64,000 nucleotides of DNA from the NCBI RefSeq assembly GCF_016745505.1, contig NZ_JAERUC010000016.1, positions 1 through 64,000 on the forward strand, in the 5' to 3' direction. The translations under genes and the position numbers were made by a program. Position 1 is the first letter of the stretch, and every line of letters begins with the position of its first letter. The notes under the pieces are model-generated. The model searched no databases, had not been told where the DNA came from, and saw only the letters and a program-made list of their open reading frames with translations. Below, piece after piece: positions 46,363 through 55,378 of the stretch. The stretch comes from Streptomyces silvae. GTDB lineage: Bacteria > Actinomycetota > Actinomycetes > Streptomycetales > Streptomycetaceae.

Positions 46363-48779
46363 CCCCTCGCCACCTGCCCCTGCACGACGGCTGGACGCTC
46401 GGCGCCGACGGCCCCGTCCCGGTGGGACTCCCCGCAGGCGGCGTCCCGGCGGCCGTCCCCGGCTGCGTCCACACCGACCTGCTGGCCGCCGGGCTCATCG
46501 ACGACCCCTACCTGGACGACAACGAGAACCGGCTCGGCTGGATCGGCCGCACCGACTGGACGTACCGCACCACGTTCGACTGGTCCGACGACGGCCACGC
46601 CTTCACCGACCTGTGCTTCGACGGCCTCGACACCGTCGCCACGGTCCTGCTCAACGGCACCGAGGTGGGCTCCACGGCCAACCAGCACCGGAGCTACCGC
46701 TTCCCCGTGCGTCCTCTGCTGCGCGAGGGCCCCAACACCCTGGTCGTGCGCTTCACCGCCCCGTACACCTACGCCGAGGCGCTCCGCGACAAGCTCGGCG
46801 ACCGGCCCGGCGCGTACACCGAGCCGTACAACTTCATCCGCAAGATGGCCTGCAACTTCGGCTGGGACTGGGGGCCGACGCTGGTCACCTCCGGCATCTG
46901 GCGGCCGGTCGCGCTGGAGTCCTGGACCGGCCCGCGGCTCGCCGGGGTGAAGGTCGTCGGCGACCTCGACGGGGACGGGGTGCCGCGCCTGTCCGTCACC
47001 CTGGACGTGGACCGCCCCGGCGGCGCGGCGCTGTCCGGCTCGGTCGAGGTGCTGGGCGCGTGCGCCGTCTTCGCCGCCGACGCCGGCGAGGACGCGCATC
47101 GTCTCTCGGTCACCCTGTCCGTCCCCCAGGCCGAGCGGTGGTGGCCGCACAGCCACGGCGAACAGCCCCTGTACGACGTCACCGTCCGCCTGGGCGAGGA
47201 GGTCGCCTGGATCGGCCGGACGGGCTTCCGGGGCGTCACCCTGGAGCGCGAGGCGTTCCGTATCTCCGTCAACGACGAGCCCGTCTTCGTACGCGGGGTC
47301 AACTGGATCCCCGACGACTGCTTCCCCGCCCGGATCACCCGGCAGCGGATCTCCGACCGCCTCGACCAGGCGCTCGCCGCGGGCGTCAACCTGGTCCGCG
47401 TCTGGGGCGGCGGCCTCTACGAGAGCGACGACTTCTACGAACTCTGCGACGAGAAGGGGCTGCTGGTCTGGCAGGACTTCCCGTTCGCCTGCGCCGCCTA
47501 CCCGGAGGAGCAGCCGCTGTACGACGAGGTGGCCGCCGAGGTCCGGGAGAACCTCGTCCGGCTCGCCCCGCACCCCTCGCTGGTGCTGTGGTGCGGCAAC
47601 AACGAGAACCTGGAGGGCCACGCCGACTGGGGCTGGCAGGAGAAGCTGGAGGACCGCACCTGGGGCCACGGCTACTACCACGAGCTGCTGCCCGCCCTCT
47701 GCGCCGAGACGGACCCCTCCCGCCCGTACTGGCCGGGGTCGCCCTACTCAGGCTCCCCGGAGCTGCCCCCGCAGGACCCCACGCGCGGCACGGTCCACCT
47801 CTGGGACGTCTGGAACCGGGTCGACTACCGGCACTACGCCGACACCGCGCACCGCTTCGTCGCCGAGTTCGGCTTCCAGGGCCCGCCCGCGTACGCCACG
47901 CTGCGCCGCGCGGTCAGCGGCCCGCTCGCGCCGGACTCCCCGCTGCTCGCCCACCACCAGAAGGCGGAGGACGGCGACGCCAAGCTGCTGCGGGGGCTGG
48001 GCGACCACCTGCCGCGGCCCGACGGCTCCTCCTTCGACGACTGGCACTGGCTCACCCAGCTGAACCAGGCCCGCGCGGTCGCCTTCGGCATCCGCCACTT
48101 CCGCTCGCACAGCCCGTACTGCACGGGCTCGATCGTCTGGCAGCTCAACGACTGCTGGCCGGTGGTCTCCTGGGCGGCCGTGGACGGCGACGGCCGCCGC
48201 AAACCGCTCTGGTACGCCCTGCGCCAGGTGTACGCGGACCGGCTCATGGCCGTACGCGACGGCGCCCTGCACCTGGTCAACGACTCCGCCCGGCTCTGGG
48301 AGGGCGCGCTGCGGCTGACCCGGCGCTCCCTGGACGGCACCGTCCTGGCCGAGGAGACGGTCGCGGTGGGGACGGCGGCGCGCGGGGTCACCCGGGTCCC
48401 GCTGCCGCCCTCGGTCGCCGAGCCGGAGGACAGCACCCGGGAGGTGCTGGTGGCGGAGCTGGGCGAGCAGCGGGTGGTGGAGTTCTACGAGGAGGACACC
48501 CGGGTCGCGCTGCCGCCGGCGCGATACCGGGCGACGGTGACCCAGGGTGACGAATCGGGCATCGGCTACCGGGTCACCGTGACGGCGCTGACGCTGCTGC
48601 GCGACCTCGCGCTCTTCCCCGACCGGCTGGATCCGGCGGCCGAGGTGGACGACATGCTCGTCACCCTGCTGCCCGGTGAGAGCGCCGTCCTCCACGTCAC
48701 GGGCGCGGTGCTGGAGGAGCCGGAGGCACTGCTCTCCCGGCCCGTCCTCCGGTGCGTCAACGACGCCGTCGGGGACTGA
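46359..48779 (+). CDS. GH2 beta-mannosidase, coupled to the transporter
   Basis: 806 residues from GTG with GGAAGG upstream. Glycoside hydrolase family 2 layout: sugar-binding jelly roll (1-180), beta-sandwich (about 190-295), TIM barrel (300-600), and C-terminal sandwich. The acid/base is Glu416 in WCGNNE and the nucleophile is Glu503 in FVAEFGFQG; both are intact. NFGWDWGPTLVTSGIWRP (about 166-183) is typical of beta-mannosidases rather than beta-galactosidases. No signal peptide, so it cleaves imported oligosaccharides in the cytoplasm, releasing mannose. Confidence 0.9.
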   Translation: MTPRHLPLHDGWTLGADGPVPVGLPAGGVPAAVPGCVHTDLLAAGLIDDPYLDDNENRLGWIGRTDWTYRTTFDWSDDGHAFTDLCFDGLDTVATVLLNGTEVGSTANQHRSYRFPVRPLLREGPNTLVVRFTAPYTYAEALRDKLGDRPGAYTEPYNFIRKMACNFGWDWGPTLVTSGIWRPVALESWTGPRLAGVKVVGDLDGDGVPRLSVTLDVDRPGGAALSGSVEVLGACAVFAADAGEDAHRLSVTLSVPQAERWWPHSHGEQPLYDVTVRLGEEVAWIGRTGFRGVTLEREAFRISVNDEPVFVRGVNWIPDDCFPARITRQRISDRLDQALAAGVNLVRVWGGGLYESDDFYELCDEKGLLVWQDFPFACAAYPEEQPLYDEVAAEVRENLVRLAPHPSLVLWCGNNENLEGHADWGWQEKLEDRTWGHGYYHELLPALCAETDPSRPYWPGSPYSGSPELPPQDPTRGTVHLWDVWNRVDYRHYADTAHRFVAEFGFQGPPAYATLRRAVSGPLAPDSPLLAHHQKAEDGDAKLLRGLGDHLPRPDGSSFDDWHWLTQLNQARAVAFGIRHFRSHSPYCTGSIVWQLNDCWPVVSWAAVDGDGRRKPLWYALRQVYADRLMAVRDGALHLVNDSARLWEGALRLTRRSLDGTVLAEETVAVGTAARGVTRVPLPPSVAEPEDSTREVLVAELGEQRVVEFYEEDTRVALPPARYRATVTQGDESGIGYRVTVTALTLLRDLALFPDRLDPAAEVDDMLVTLLPGESAVLHVTGAVLEEPEALLSRPVLRCVNDAVGD

Positions 48780-48822
48780 GGTGGCGGGGCCCTGGCGAAC
48801 GGTGGCGCGGGCCCTGGCGGAT
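48780..48822 (+). repeat. Imperfect 21-22-bp tandem duplication
   Basis: GGTGGCGGGGCCCTGGCGAAC (first 20 bases of 48780-48800 are the core) is repeated with small changes at 48801-48822, directly after the GH2 stop. Function unknown. Confidence 0.5.
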
Positions 48823-48956
48823 GGGCCGTGCGAGTGCGGCGACTTTCCGTCATTCCCGTTTGCCGGGGTTCGTACCCCCTGGACGGGCCGGGCGTGTGCT
48901 GATGCGGTGTCAGGTGTCTGACGGACCCTCACACGGTCAATAAAATAAGACAACAT

Positions 48957-48999
48957 CGGGGGCCTGTTCCGCTGTTCGAGGGATGCCCCCGGATAGGGT
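48957..48999 (+). promoter_or_regulatory. bldA promoter region with hairpin
   Basis: A possible -10 TAGGGT (48994-48999) is 31 bases before the tRNA. Just upstream CGGGGGC (48957-48963) pairs with GCCCCCG (48985-48991), a hairpin overlapping where the -35 would be. An AT-rich stretch (48937-48956, AATAAAATAAGACAACATC-like) precedes it. The 250-base gap otherwise has no gene. Confidence 0.45.
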
Positions 49000-49029
49000 C
49001 TTGTGCCAAACGCGGAGCCTCGCGCCCAC

Positions 49030-49116
49030 GCCCGGGTGGTGGAATGCAGACACGGCGAGCTTAAACCTCGCTGCCTCCTCGGGGGCGTGCCGGTTCGAGT
49101 CCGGCTCCGGGCACCA
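49030..49116 (+). tRNA. bldA: tRNA-Leu (UAA), bldA
   Basis: 87 bases including an encoded CCA. Acceptor GCCCGGG pairs with the 3' CCGGGC; the T arm is GGTTCGAGTCC. The long variable arm marks a class II leucine tRNA. The anticodon loop is CTTAAAC (49060-49066) with anticodon TAA at 49062-49064, so it reads UUA. In Streptomyces this is bldA, whose translation of rare UUA codons gates development and antibiotic production. No integrase or attachment duplication is visible at its 3' end. Confidence 0.95.
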
Positions 49117-49300
49117 CCGCTCGGTCGGTGGAGCCCGGGCGGCCTCAGGCTGCTTCAGCGGTCAACTTCTCACGGCGGCCCCCGCCGGACCCCGATGACG
49201 GTACCGGCGTGACTACTGTGCGTACGGGAGCGCCGCGGGGCAGCCGTGGCCGGGGCCACCCGCCGCCGGGGTGCGGGCGCCCGGCTGGGAGACTCTGGTC

Positions 49301-49789
49301 ATGGACACCACACCCGGTCAGTTGAGCTCCCGGACGGCGGCCGGATGGTCCGTCGCGCTCGCCGGTCTGGGGGGGCTCACCGGATTCGTCTGGGACGGCC
49401 CCTTCCTCGCCTTCGCCTGCGCCCTGTCCCTCGGGGGCGGCGCCGCCCTGGGCGCGGTCCTCTTCCGCCGCCGTATGGCCGAGACCATCCGGGAGGGCCA
49501 GGGGATGGCCGCCGCACGCGGGTACGCCGACGGGATCGGCGACATGGTGGTGCTGGGCATCTCCGCCTACGAGGCCTCGGTCTTCCCGCTGGCCGGCCCC
49601 GGCGCGGTGGACCCCGCCGAACGCGCGGCGCGCCGCGAGGCCGCCTACCGCCTCACGGCGGCCGAGGGGCTGCCGCACCCCGTGCGGGAGGCTGCGGCCG
49701 CCGCTCTGGAGGCGATCGACGAGGCGCGTGACGACGAGGCCCGGACCTCCCTCGTGGACCTCATGAAGGCCGTCCACGAACAGCGCTGA
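49301..49789 (+). CDS. Small membrane protein of unknown function
   Basis: 162 residues. Two hydrophobic segments in the first 60 residues (near 17-30 and 33-51) are followed by an Ala/Glu/Arg-rich helical region to the end (AERAARREAAYRLTAAEGL). No known domain seen. It lies just right of bldA and before a hairpin. The ATG at 49301 was preferred to a GTG 30 bases upstream; neither has a strong ribosome site. Confidence 0.6.
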   Translation: MDTTPGQLSSRTAAGWSVALAGLGGLTGFVWDGPFLAFACALSLGGGAALGAVLFRRRMAETIREGQGMAAARGYADGIGDMVVLGISAYEASVFPLAGPGAVDPAERAARREAAYRLTAAEGLPHPVREAAAAALEAIDEARDDEARTSLVDLMKAVHEQR

Positions 49790-49833
49790 CGCGTCCGGAC
49801 GGCCCCCGCGCCCCTTTTGCGGATCGAAGCGCA

Positions 49834-49855
49834 GGGTACGAGGGTTTCCGTACCC
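49834..49855 (+). terminator. Hairpin after the small membrane protein
   Basis: GGGTACG (49834-49840) pairs with CGTACCC (49849-49855), 8-base loop. Confidence 0.45.
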
Positions 49856-49974
49856 GCCGGAGGGGCCGGGAGCCGTCGGCGCCCGCGAAGATCCTCCTCC
49901 GGTACTAGGGTGATTGTTTTGCCTACCCATTACTCTTGACGCAAGGCCGCGCCAGGTGGCCATGGAGGAGTGAA

Positions 49975-50859
49975 ATGAGGAGCAGCAACCCGGTCTTCTC
50001 GCGACGGGGGTTCAGCCGCGACAACGGCCACGCGGGCTTCAGCGCGGCGCCGCAGGCCGGGGCCGCCGCAGCGGGCGCCAACCCGTACGCGCAGGGCACC
50101 GCCAACCCGTACGCCACGAACCCGTACGCCCAGCAGGACACCCAGTACGGCGCCCCGCAGGCGCCCGCGCGCTCCGGCGCGATGACGATCGACGACGTCG
50201 TCACGCGTACGGCGATGACGCTGGGCACCGTGGTGCTCACCGCCGCGCTCTCCTGGGCCCTGCTGCCGGTCGACGAGGCCAACCTCGGCAAGTCCTACGG
50301 GATCGGCATCGGCGCCGCCCTGATCGCGTTCGTCTTCGCGATCATCCAGTCCTTCAAGCGCAAGGCGTCGCCCGCGCTGATCCTTGCCTACGCGGCCTTC
50401 GAGGGTGTCTTCCTCGGAGTGATCTCCAGCACGGTCAGCACCTACATCAGCCCCGGCACGGTGATGCAGGCGGTGATGGGCACCATGTGTGTCTTCGCCG
50501 GTGTCCTCATCGCGTACAAGATGCGCTGGATCCGCGTCACCCGCCGTTTCTACGGCTTCGTGATGGCGGCCGCCATGGGCTTCGTGCTCCTGATGATGGT
50601 CAACCTGCTGTTCAGCGTCTTCGGCGGCGGTGACGGCCTCGGCTTCCGCAGCGGTGGTCTCGGCATCCTCTTCGGAGTCGTCGGCATCATCCTCGGCGCG
50701 TGCTTCCTCGCCCTGGACTTCAAGCAGGTCGAGGACGGCATCGCCTACGGCGCACCGCGCGAGGAGTCCTGGCTGGCGGCCTTCGGCCTCACCCTGACCC
50801 TGGTGTGGATCTACCTGGAGATGCTGCGTCTGCTCTCCATCCTCAACGGGGACGACTGA
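49975..50859 (+). CDS. Bax1-I/YccA family membrane protein
   Basis: 294 residues. A Tyr/Pro/Ala-rich N-terminal repeat region (NPYAQ-type, about 30-65) precedes seven membrane helices (about 78-288). The pattern of the Bax inhibitor-1 family is present, including conserved GRSxG-type loops (FGVVGIILGACFLALDFKQVEDG) and an acidic residue near the last helix that forms the pH-gated channel in relatives. ATG with GGAGGAG. In bacteria these are poorly known; calcium leak or protease interaction has been proposed. Confidence 0.8.
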   Translation: MRSSNPVFSRRGFSRDNGHAGFSAAPQAGAAAAGANPYAQGTANPYATNPYAQQDTQYGAPQAPARSGAMTIDDVVTRTAMTLGTVVLTAALSWALLPVDEANLGKSYGIGIGAALIAFVFAIIQSFKRKASPALILAYAAFEGVFLGVISSTVSTYISPGTVMQAVMGTMCVFAGVLIAYKMRWIRVTRRFYGFVMAAAMGFVLLMMVNLLFSVFGGGDGLGFRSGGLGILFGVVGIILGACFLALDFKQVEDGIAYGAPREESWLAAFGLTLTLVWIYLEMLRLLSILNGDD

Positions 50860-50878
50860 CCCGTATCCGAGGCAGGTG

Positions 50879-50922
50879 ACGGGACGGCCCGCAGGCATCG
50901 CGCCTGCGGGCCGTCCCGTTTT
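50879..50922. terminator. Strong bidirectional terminator, 18-bp perfect stem
   Basis: An 18-bp perfect stem (50879-50896 and 50902-50919), 5-base loop and TTTT. The strongest terminator in the window. Confidence 0.92.
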
Positions 50923-50943
50923 CCGTGTCTCGTTTCCCTTGTC

Positions 50944-51174
50944 TCAGAGGAGCTTGCGCGCGGCTCGTCTCAGGTCGTACTCGTGGATGATCGCCTTGGC
51001 GTGGCCGTAGGTGAGGTCGTGTTCGCTCCGCAGCCAGCTGACCTTCTCCTCGAAGCGGAAGAGAGAGGGGCCTTCGTCGACGGTGCGGAGCCAGTCGGCG
51101 ATGTCACGACCGGTGCAGTGGGGGATCCGGGAGAGCAGGTTGCGATGGGTTTCTTCGGAGAAGACTTGAGACAT
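50944..51174 (-). CDS. DUF4287 protein
   Basis: 76 residues, small and soluble. HRNLLSRIPHCTGRDIADWLRTVDEGPS then KVSWLRSEHDLTYGHAKAIIHEYDLRRA matches the DUF4287 fold seen in many bacteria, with no known role. ATG at 51174 with GGAGG upstream. Convergent with the Bax1-I gene. Confidence 0.8.
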   Translation of the reverse strand: MSQVFSEETHRNLLSRIPHCTGRDIADWLRTVDEGPSLFRFEEKVSWLRSEHDLTYGHAKAIIHEYDLRRAARKLL

Positions 51175-51274
51175 CGGCGCCTCCGACGCAGTACGCGTTG
51201 CTGGTCCTTCCCGACACCGTGCCCGAGCGTCGGCGCGTTGGCAACCATCCTGGAGGGGCGCGTAGGGTCACGGC

Positions 51275-51613
51275 GTGCTTGATACGACGCCCCTGATCGC
51301 CGCCGTGGACCGTTTCGCCGACCGCCTGCGCAGTACGCCGCAGAGCCGGCTCCAGAGCGGCGTGGCCGCCGAGGCCCTGACGACGGCCAGGGAGCTGTCC
51401 GCCCGCGCCCAGCGTGCCGAGGCCCCGGACCGGGAGCCGAGGATCATGCCGGACGCCGGGATATTCGCCGTGGGGGACCAGCTCGCGGTCGCCGGGCGGG
51501 ACCTGGCCGTGGCATTGGAAACGGCCTCGTCCCAGGAGCTGGACGAGGCCGTGCGGGATGTCGAGGAGGCGGCGGCGCGGGCGTTCGGGCCCGGGCCGCG
51601 CGAGAGGTCCTAG
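51275..51613 (+). CDS. Small Ala/Arg-rich hypothetical protein
   Basis: 112 residues, helical and charged, no known domain. GTG at 51275 with TAGGGT (51263-51268) spaced for a leaderless mRNA. Its stop overlaps the convergent gene's stop (51610-51613, TAG against CTA). A guess would be a regulator or partner of the neighbouring protein; I see nothing to confirm it. Confidence 0.6.
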   Translation: MLDTTPLIAAVDRFADRLRSTPQSRLQSGVAAEALTTARELSARAQRAEAPDREPRIMPDAGIFAVGDQLAVAGRDLAVALETASSQELDEAVRDVEEAAARAFGPGPRERS

Positions 51614-52449
51614 AACGAGGCGATGACGCGGTCGGCGAGGATGTAGACGTTCTCCTGGCCGCACGAGAAGGTCAGCGCGTAGGCGCCGGAGACTCCGGAA
51701 CCGCCCAGCAGCACCGGCTGTTCACCGGAGCGCAGCGAGTCGGCGAGCCGCTCGGCGGTCTCCCGGTGGCCCGGGGTCATACAGAGCGTGGTGCCGTCGG
51801 CGAAGACGTACACATCGAGCGTCCCGAGCGGGCCGGGCCGCACGTCGGTGAGCTCCGTACCGGTGTCGGCGAGCCGCTCCAGCCGGTTCACGGTACGCTC
51901 ATGGTCGGTGACAACCGGTGTCTGCACGGGAACGAAGTCCGGGTGCGAGGGGTGGCGGCGACGGGCCGCGGCCAGCTCGGGCGAGTCCTCGGCGTACTCG
52001 GTGACCTCGGGCATGTCGGTGAGCTCGGCCAGCTCCGCCAGCTCGTCCAGCGCCTCACCGGCGTCGAGGTCCATCGCCTCCAGGCCCGCGAAGTCGCTCT
52101 GGCGGGGCATGAAGAACGGGACGTCCTCGCCGAGTCCGCCCAGCAGGGACGGGGCGTCGGCGGCGTCGCGCGCCTCCTGGGCGGCCCAGAAGGCACGGGC
52201 CTCGGCGAGCTCGCGCTCCCGCTCCTCGGCGAGAGCCTCGGCGACGGCCGCGCGTATCTCCTCGGCGGGTGTGCCGGCACTCCGGTTCAGCTGCTCCGGT
52301 ACGGACGCGTGCGGACTCCGTCCCTCCGCCAGCTCCGTGCGCAGAGCGGTGACCTGCTTGCGCAGCCCGTGAGCAGCGTGCAGAGCGGCGGCGCCGACGG
52401 CCGTGGCAGCGGCGGTGGTCAGCAACAGGGCAAACGGCATGGCGCTCAC
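51610..52449 (-). CDS. Membrane-anchored hypothetical protein
   Basis: 279 residues. Starting with one helix (PFALLLTTAAATAVGAAALHA, residues 4-24), then a coiled-coil/Glu-rich stretch, and a beta-rich C-terminal region (TVNRLERLADTGTELTDVRPG, DVYVFADGTTLCMTPGHRET). GTG at 52449 is chosen because GGGAG is seven bases upstream; ATGs at 52455 and 52476 are also possible. No function known. Confidence 0.6.
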   Translation of the reverse strand: MSAMPFALLLTTAAATAVGAAALHAAHGLRKQVTALRTELAEGRSPHASVPEQLNRSAGTPAEEIRAAVAEALAEERERELAEARAFWAAQEARDAADAPSLLGGLGEDVPFFMPRQSDFAGLEAMDLDAGEALDELAELAELTDMPEVTEYAEDSPELAAARRRHPSHPDFVPVQTPVVTDHERTVNRLERLADTGTELTDVRPGPLGTLDVYVFADGTTLCMTPGHRETAERLADSLRSGEQPVLLGGSGVSGAYALTFSCGQENVYILADRVIASF

Positions 52450-52599
52450 TGACATACTCCCGGTTTCAATCGACACCCCCGACTTCCTACATCAGCTTGT
52501 CCTGTACTGATGCCTGCTGTCAGTGCATTACGTCACGAATTGGACAGGTCTTTGGGCCTGGTGTTTAGCTCTGTGGCTGGTGTGACCTGCAGAAACGAC

Positions 52600-52634
52600 T
52601 CTCCCCCGGGACGCAGATCACATCCTGGGGGAGA
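52600..52634. other. Inverted repeat in the gap before the thiolase gene
   Basis: TCTCCCCC (52600-52607) pairs with GGGGGAGA (52627-52634), 19-base loop. The 276-base gap holds nothing else I can name; 52500-52600 is AT-richer and may hold a promoter. Confidence 0.4.
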
Positions 52635-52725
52635 TTCGGTCACGATCGGGGCTCGGCTCGATTCAACAGGACCCCCACGCGGGAGTGCCTGACCTCGCCG
52701 AAGGCCCGGCGGAGGCGGCTCGGCG

Positions 52726-53946
52726 TCAGCTCAGCCGCTCGATGACCATGGCCATGCCCTGGCCGCCGCCCACGCACATCGTCTCCAGGCCGAACTGCTT
52801 GTCGTGGAACTGCAGGCTGTTGATCAGCGTGCCGGTGATGCGGGCGCCGGTCATGCCGAAGGGGTGGCCGACGGCGATCGCGCCACCGTTGACGTTGACC
52901 TTGTCCAGCGGCAGGCCGAGGTCCCGGTAGGAGGGGATGACCTGGGCGGCGAACGCCTCGTTGATCTCGGCGAGGTCGATGTCGTCGATGGTCAGCCCGG
53001 CGCGCTTCAGCGCCTGCTTGCTGGCCTCGACCGGTCCGTACCCCATGATCTCGGGGGACAGGCCGGAGACGCCCGTCGAGACGATGCGGGCCAGCGGGGT
53101 CAGGCCCAGCTCGCGCGCCTTGGTGTCGGACATGATCACCAGGGCGGCGGCGCCGTCGTTGAGCGGGCAGCAGTTGGCGGCGGTGACGAGCCCGTCGGGG
53201 CGGAACACCGGCTTCAGGCCCTGCACGCCCTCCAGGGTGACGCCCGCGCGGGGGCCGTCGTCCTTCGAGACGACCGTGCCGTCCGGCGTCGTCACGGGGG
53301 TGATCTCGCGCTCCCAGAAGCCGTTCTTGATGGCTTCCTCGGCGAGGTTCTGCGACCGCACGCCGAACTCGTCCATGTCCTGGCGGGTGACGCCCTTGAT
53401 CCGGGCCAGGTTCTCGGCGGTCTGCCCCATCGCGATGTACGCGTCCGGGACGAGGCCCTCCTCGCGCGGGTCGGTCCAGCTCGTGCCCTCCTGCTCGGCG
53501 CGGGCGGCGGTGCGGGCCTCGGCGTCGGCGAAGAGCGGGTTGTGCGTGTCCGGCAGGCTGTCGGAGTTGCCCTTCACGAAGCGGGACACCGTCTCGACAC
53601 CGGCGGAGATGAAGACGTCGCCCTCGCCGGCCTTGATGGCGTGCAGCGCCATGCGGCTGGTCTGGAGCGAGGACGAGCAGTAGCGGGTGACCGTACAGCC
53701 GGGAAGGTGGTCCATCCCCATCTGTACGGCGATGATGCGGCCCAGGTTGTTGCCCTGCTCGCCGCCCGGGAGGCCGCAGCCGAGCATCAGGTCGTCGATG
53801 TCCTTCGGGTCCAGCTCAGGGACCTTGGCCAGCGCCGTCTGGATGATGGTCGCGGTCAGGTCGTCCGCGCGCAGATCCTTGAGGGACCCCTTGAAGGCCC
53901 GGCCGATGGGCGAACGGGCGGCAGAGACGATCACGGCTTCGGGCAT
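52726..53946 (-). CDS. Acetyl-CoA C-acetyltransferase (thiolase)
   Basis: 406 residues. Active Cys90 in TRYCSSSLQ, general base His in [16 protein letters not shown], and the second Cys in [18 protein letters not shown] is present. Condenses or cleaves acetoacetyl-CoA or longer 3-ketoacyl-CoA in fatty-acid degradation. ATG at 53946 preferred over a GTG three bases upstream. No beta-oxidation partner is adjacent, so it may serve ketogenesis or a scattered beta-oxidation set. Confidence 0.92.
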   Translation of the reverse strand: MPEAVIVSAARSPIGRAFKGSLKDLRADDLTATIIQTALAKVPELDPKDIDDLMLGCGLPGGEQGNNLGRIIAVQMGMDHLPGCTVTRYCSSSLQTSRMALHAIKAGEGDVFISAGVETVSRFVKGNSDSLPDTHNPLFADAEARTAARAEQEGTSWTDPREEGLVPDAYIAMGQTAENLARIKGVTRQDMDEFGVRSQNLAEEAIKNGFWEREITPVTTPDGTVVSKDDGPRAGVTLEGVQGLKPVFRPDGLVTAANCCPLNDGAAALVIMSDTKARELGLTPLARIVSTGVSGLSPEIMGYGPVEASKQALKRAGLTIDDIDLAEINEAFAAQVIPSYRDLGLPLDKVNVNGGAIAVGHPFGMTGARITGTLINSLQFHDKQFGLETMCVGGGQGMAMVIERLS

Positions 53947-54155
53947 CACGCGGCTCCATGAGGGCTGGAAGGCAGGAAGGCTGGACTGCCTTGGAAGTTA
54001 CCCGGACGTACAGCTGAGGTCACCCGACGGGTGATGTGATGCGGACCTCTTTTCTAAGCAACCGCTCAGTCGTCCGGATTGTTCCTGCGGCGGCACGGCT
54101 CCGGGGCCGGGACCCCGAGCTGCTCACGCCCGCCGCCCGTCACGCCCGCCGCCCC

Positions 54156-55238
54156 TCACGCCCTGCGCCACGTCGCGCCCGATCCGCGTCCTGGCATCGG
54201 CCCGCCGCCCGTGTCCCCGCCCGTGTCCCCGTCCGTGTCCGTCCCCGTGTCGTCGTGGGGCACCGGTTCCGTGTGGGCGGGCAGGCGCCGCCGCCTGCGG
54301 TGCTTGAGCAGGGCCCAGGGCGCACGCGCCGCCGTCACCTCGGTGCCCGCCTCCCGCGCGGCGCGGGAGGCCGCCTTGGCGACCGGCAGCATGCCCTCGC
54401 GGCGCGAACCGTCGAGGTGGTCGGATTCCGGCCACAGGCCCAGGGCCGCGCACAGGGTCGGCAGCATCGCCATCGAGGCGGTCGCGTACCCCTCGGCCGA
54501 GGGGTGGTAGTTGTCCGGGCCGAAGAGCTCCCGGGGGTTCGCCTCGAACTCCGGCCCGAGCAGGTCGCCCAGCGAGACCGTCCGTCCGCCCTGCTCCACC
54601 GCGCCGATCGTCTGCGCCGCCGCCAGCTGGCGGCTCACCCGCCGGGCCAGCCAGCGCAACGGCTGGTAGACCGGCTCGATCGTGCCCAGGTCCGGGCAGG
54701 TGCCCACGACGACCTCCGCACCGGCCGTACGCAGCCTCCGTACGGCCGTGCTCAGACAGCGCACCGACTGCGTCGCGGGCATCCGGTGGGTGACGTCGTT
54801 CGCGCCGATCATGATCGCGCAGACGTCCGGCACCCCCGACGGATCCGCCAGTACCAGGGACACCTGGCGCTCCAGATCGTCCGACCGGGCCCCCGGCAGG
54901 GCCACGTTCCGGAGATCCACCGGCCGTTCGGCCACCGCCGCGAGCCCGGACGCCAGTAGCGCCCCCGGCGTCTGCCCGGCCCTGCGCACCCCCTGACCGG
55001 CCGCCGTCGAGTCGCCGAGCAGGACGAAGCGCAGGGGATCGGAGGGGCCGGCGAACGCCACCCCGTACCGACCGTCCGCACTGGGCGGCACCGGCGCCTT
55101 GCCCCCGCCCACCTGCCGTTTCGCCAGCTGCACCTCGGCGAGCACCAGCCCCACCGTCGCCGCCCCGATCAGACCGACGCTGCCGCCCCCATAGGCCGCA
55201 CCCGCTGCGATCCGCCGTGCCACCCTCGCTCTCGACAC
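54156..55238 (-). CDS. SGNH/GDSL hydrolase, membrane-anchored
   Basis: About 360 residues. An N-terminal helix (GSVGLIGAATVGLVLAEVQLA, about 19-39) anchors or secretes it. The SGNH blocks follow: GDST (Ser nucleophile, FVLLGDSTAAGQG), NVALPGARS, GAND, and PDNYHPSAEGY with the catalytic Asp-His. The C-terminal tail is Gly/Thr/Asp-rich and repetitive. Likely an esterase or lipase. The exact start is unclear: GTGs at 55250 and 55238 share one ribosome site. Confidence 0.8.
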   Translation of the reverse strand: MSRARVARRIAAGAAYGGGSVGLIGAATVGLVLAEVQLAKRQVGGGKAPVPPSADGRYGVAFAGPSDPLRFVLLGDSTAAGQGVRRAGQTPGALLASGLAAVAERPVDLRNVALPGARSDDLERQVSLVLADPSGVPDVCAIMIGANDVTHRMPATQSVRCLSTAVRRLRTAGAEVVVGTCPDLGTIEPVYQPLRWLARRVSRQLAAAQTIGAVEQGGRTVSLGDLLGPEFEANPRELFGPDNYHPSAEGYATASMAMLPTLCAALGLWPESDHLDGSRREGMLPVAKAASRAAREAGTEVTAARAPWALLKHRRRRRLPAHTEPVPHDDTGTDTDGDTGGDTGGGPMPGRGSGATWRRA

Positions 55239-55378
55239 AGTCCGGTCCACCTCCTCCGTGCTGTACAGCCGTACACAGCACTACCTGCCCCGTGGAGGGT
55301 GCAACTCAATCGCTTCGCCCGATCTCCTGCCCGTACGCATACTCTTGCCTGACCATTACGGAGATCCCGGAGTACACG

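Noticed and set aside
49030..49300. Integrative element at the bldA tRNA
   Set aside because: No integrase gene, no duplicated tRNA 3' end and normal chromosomal genes on both sides.
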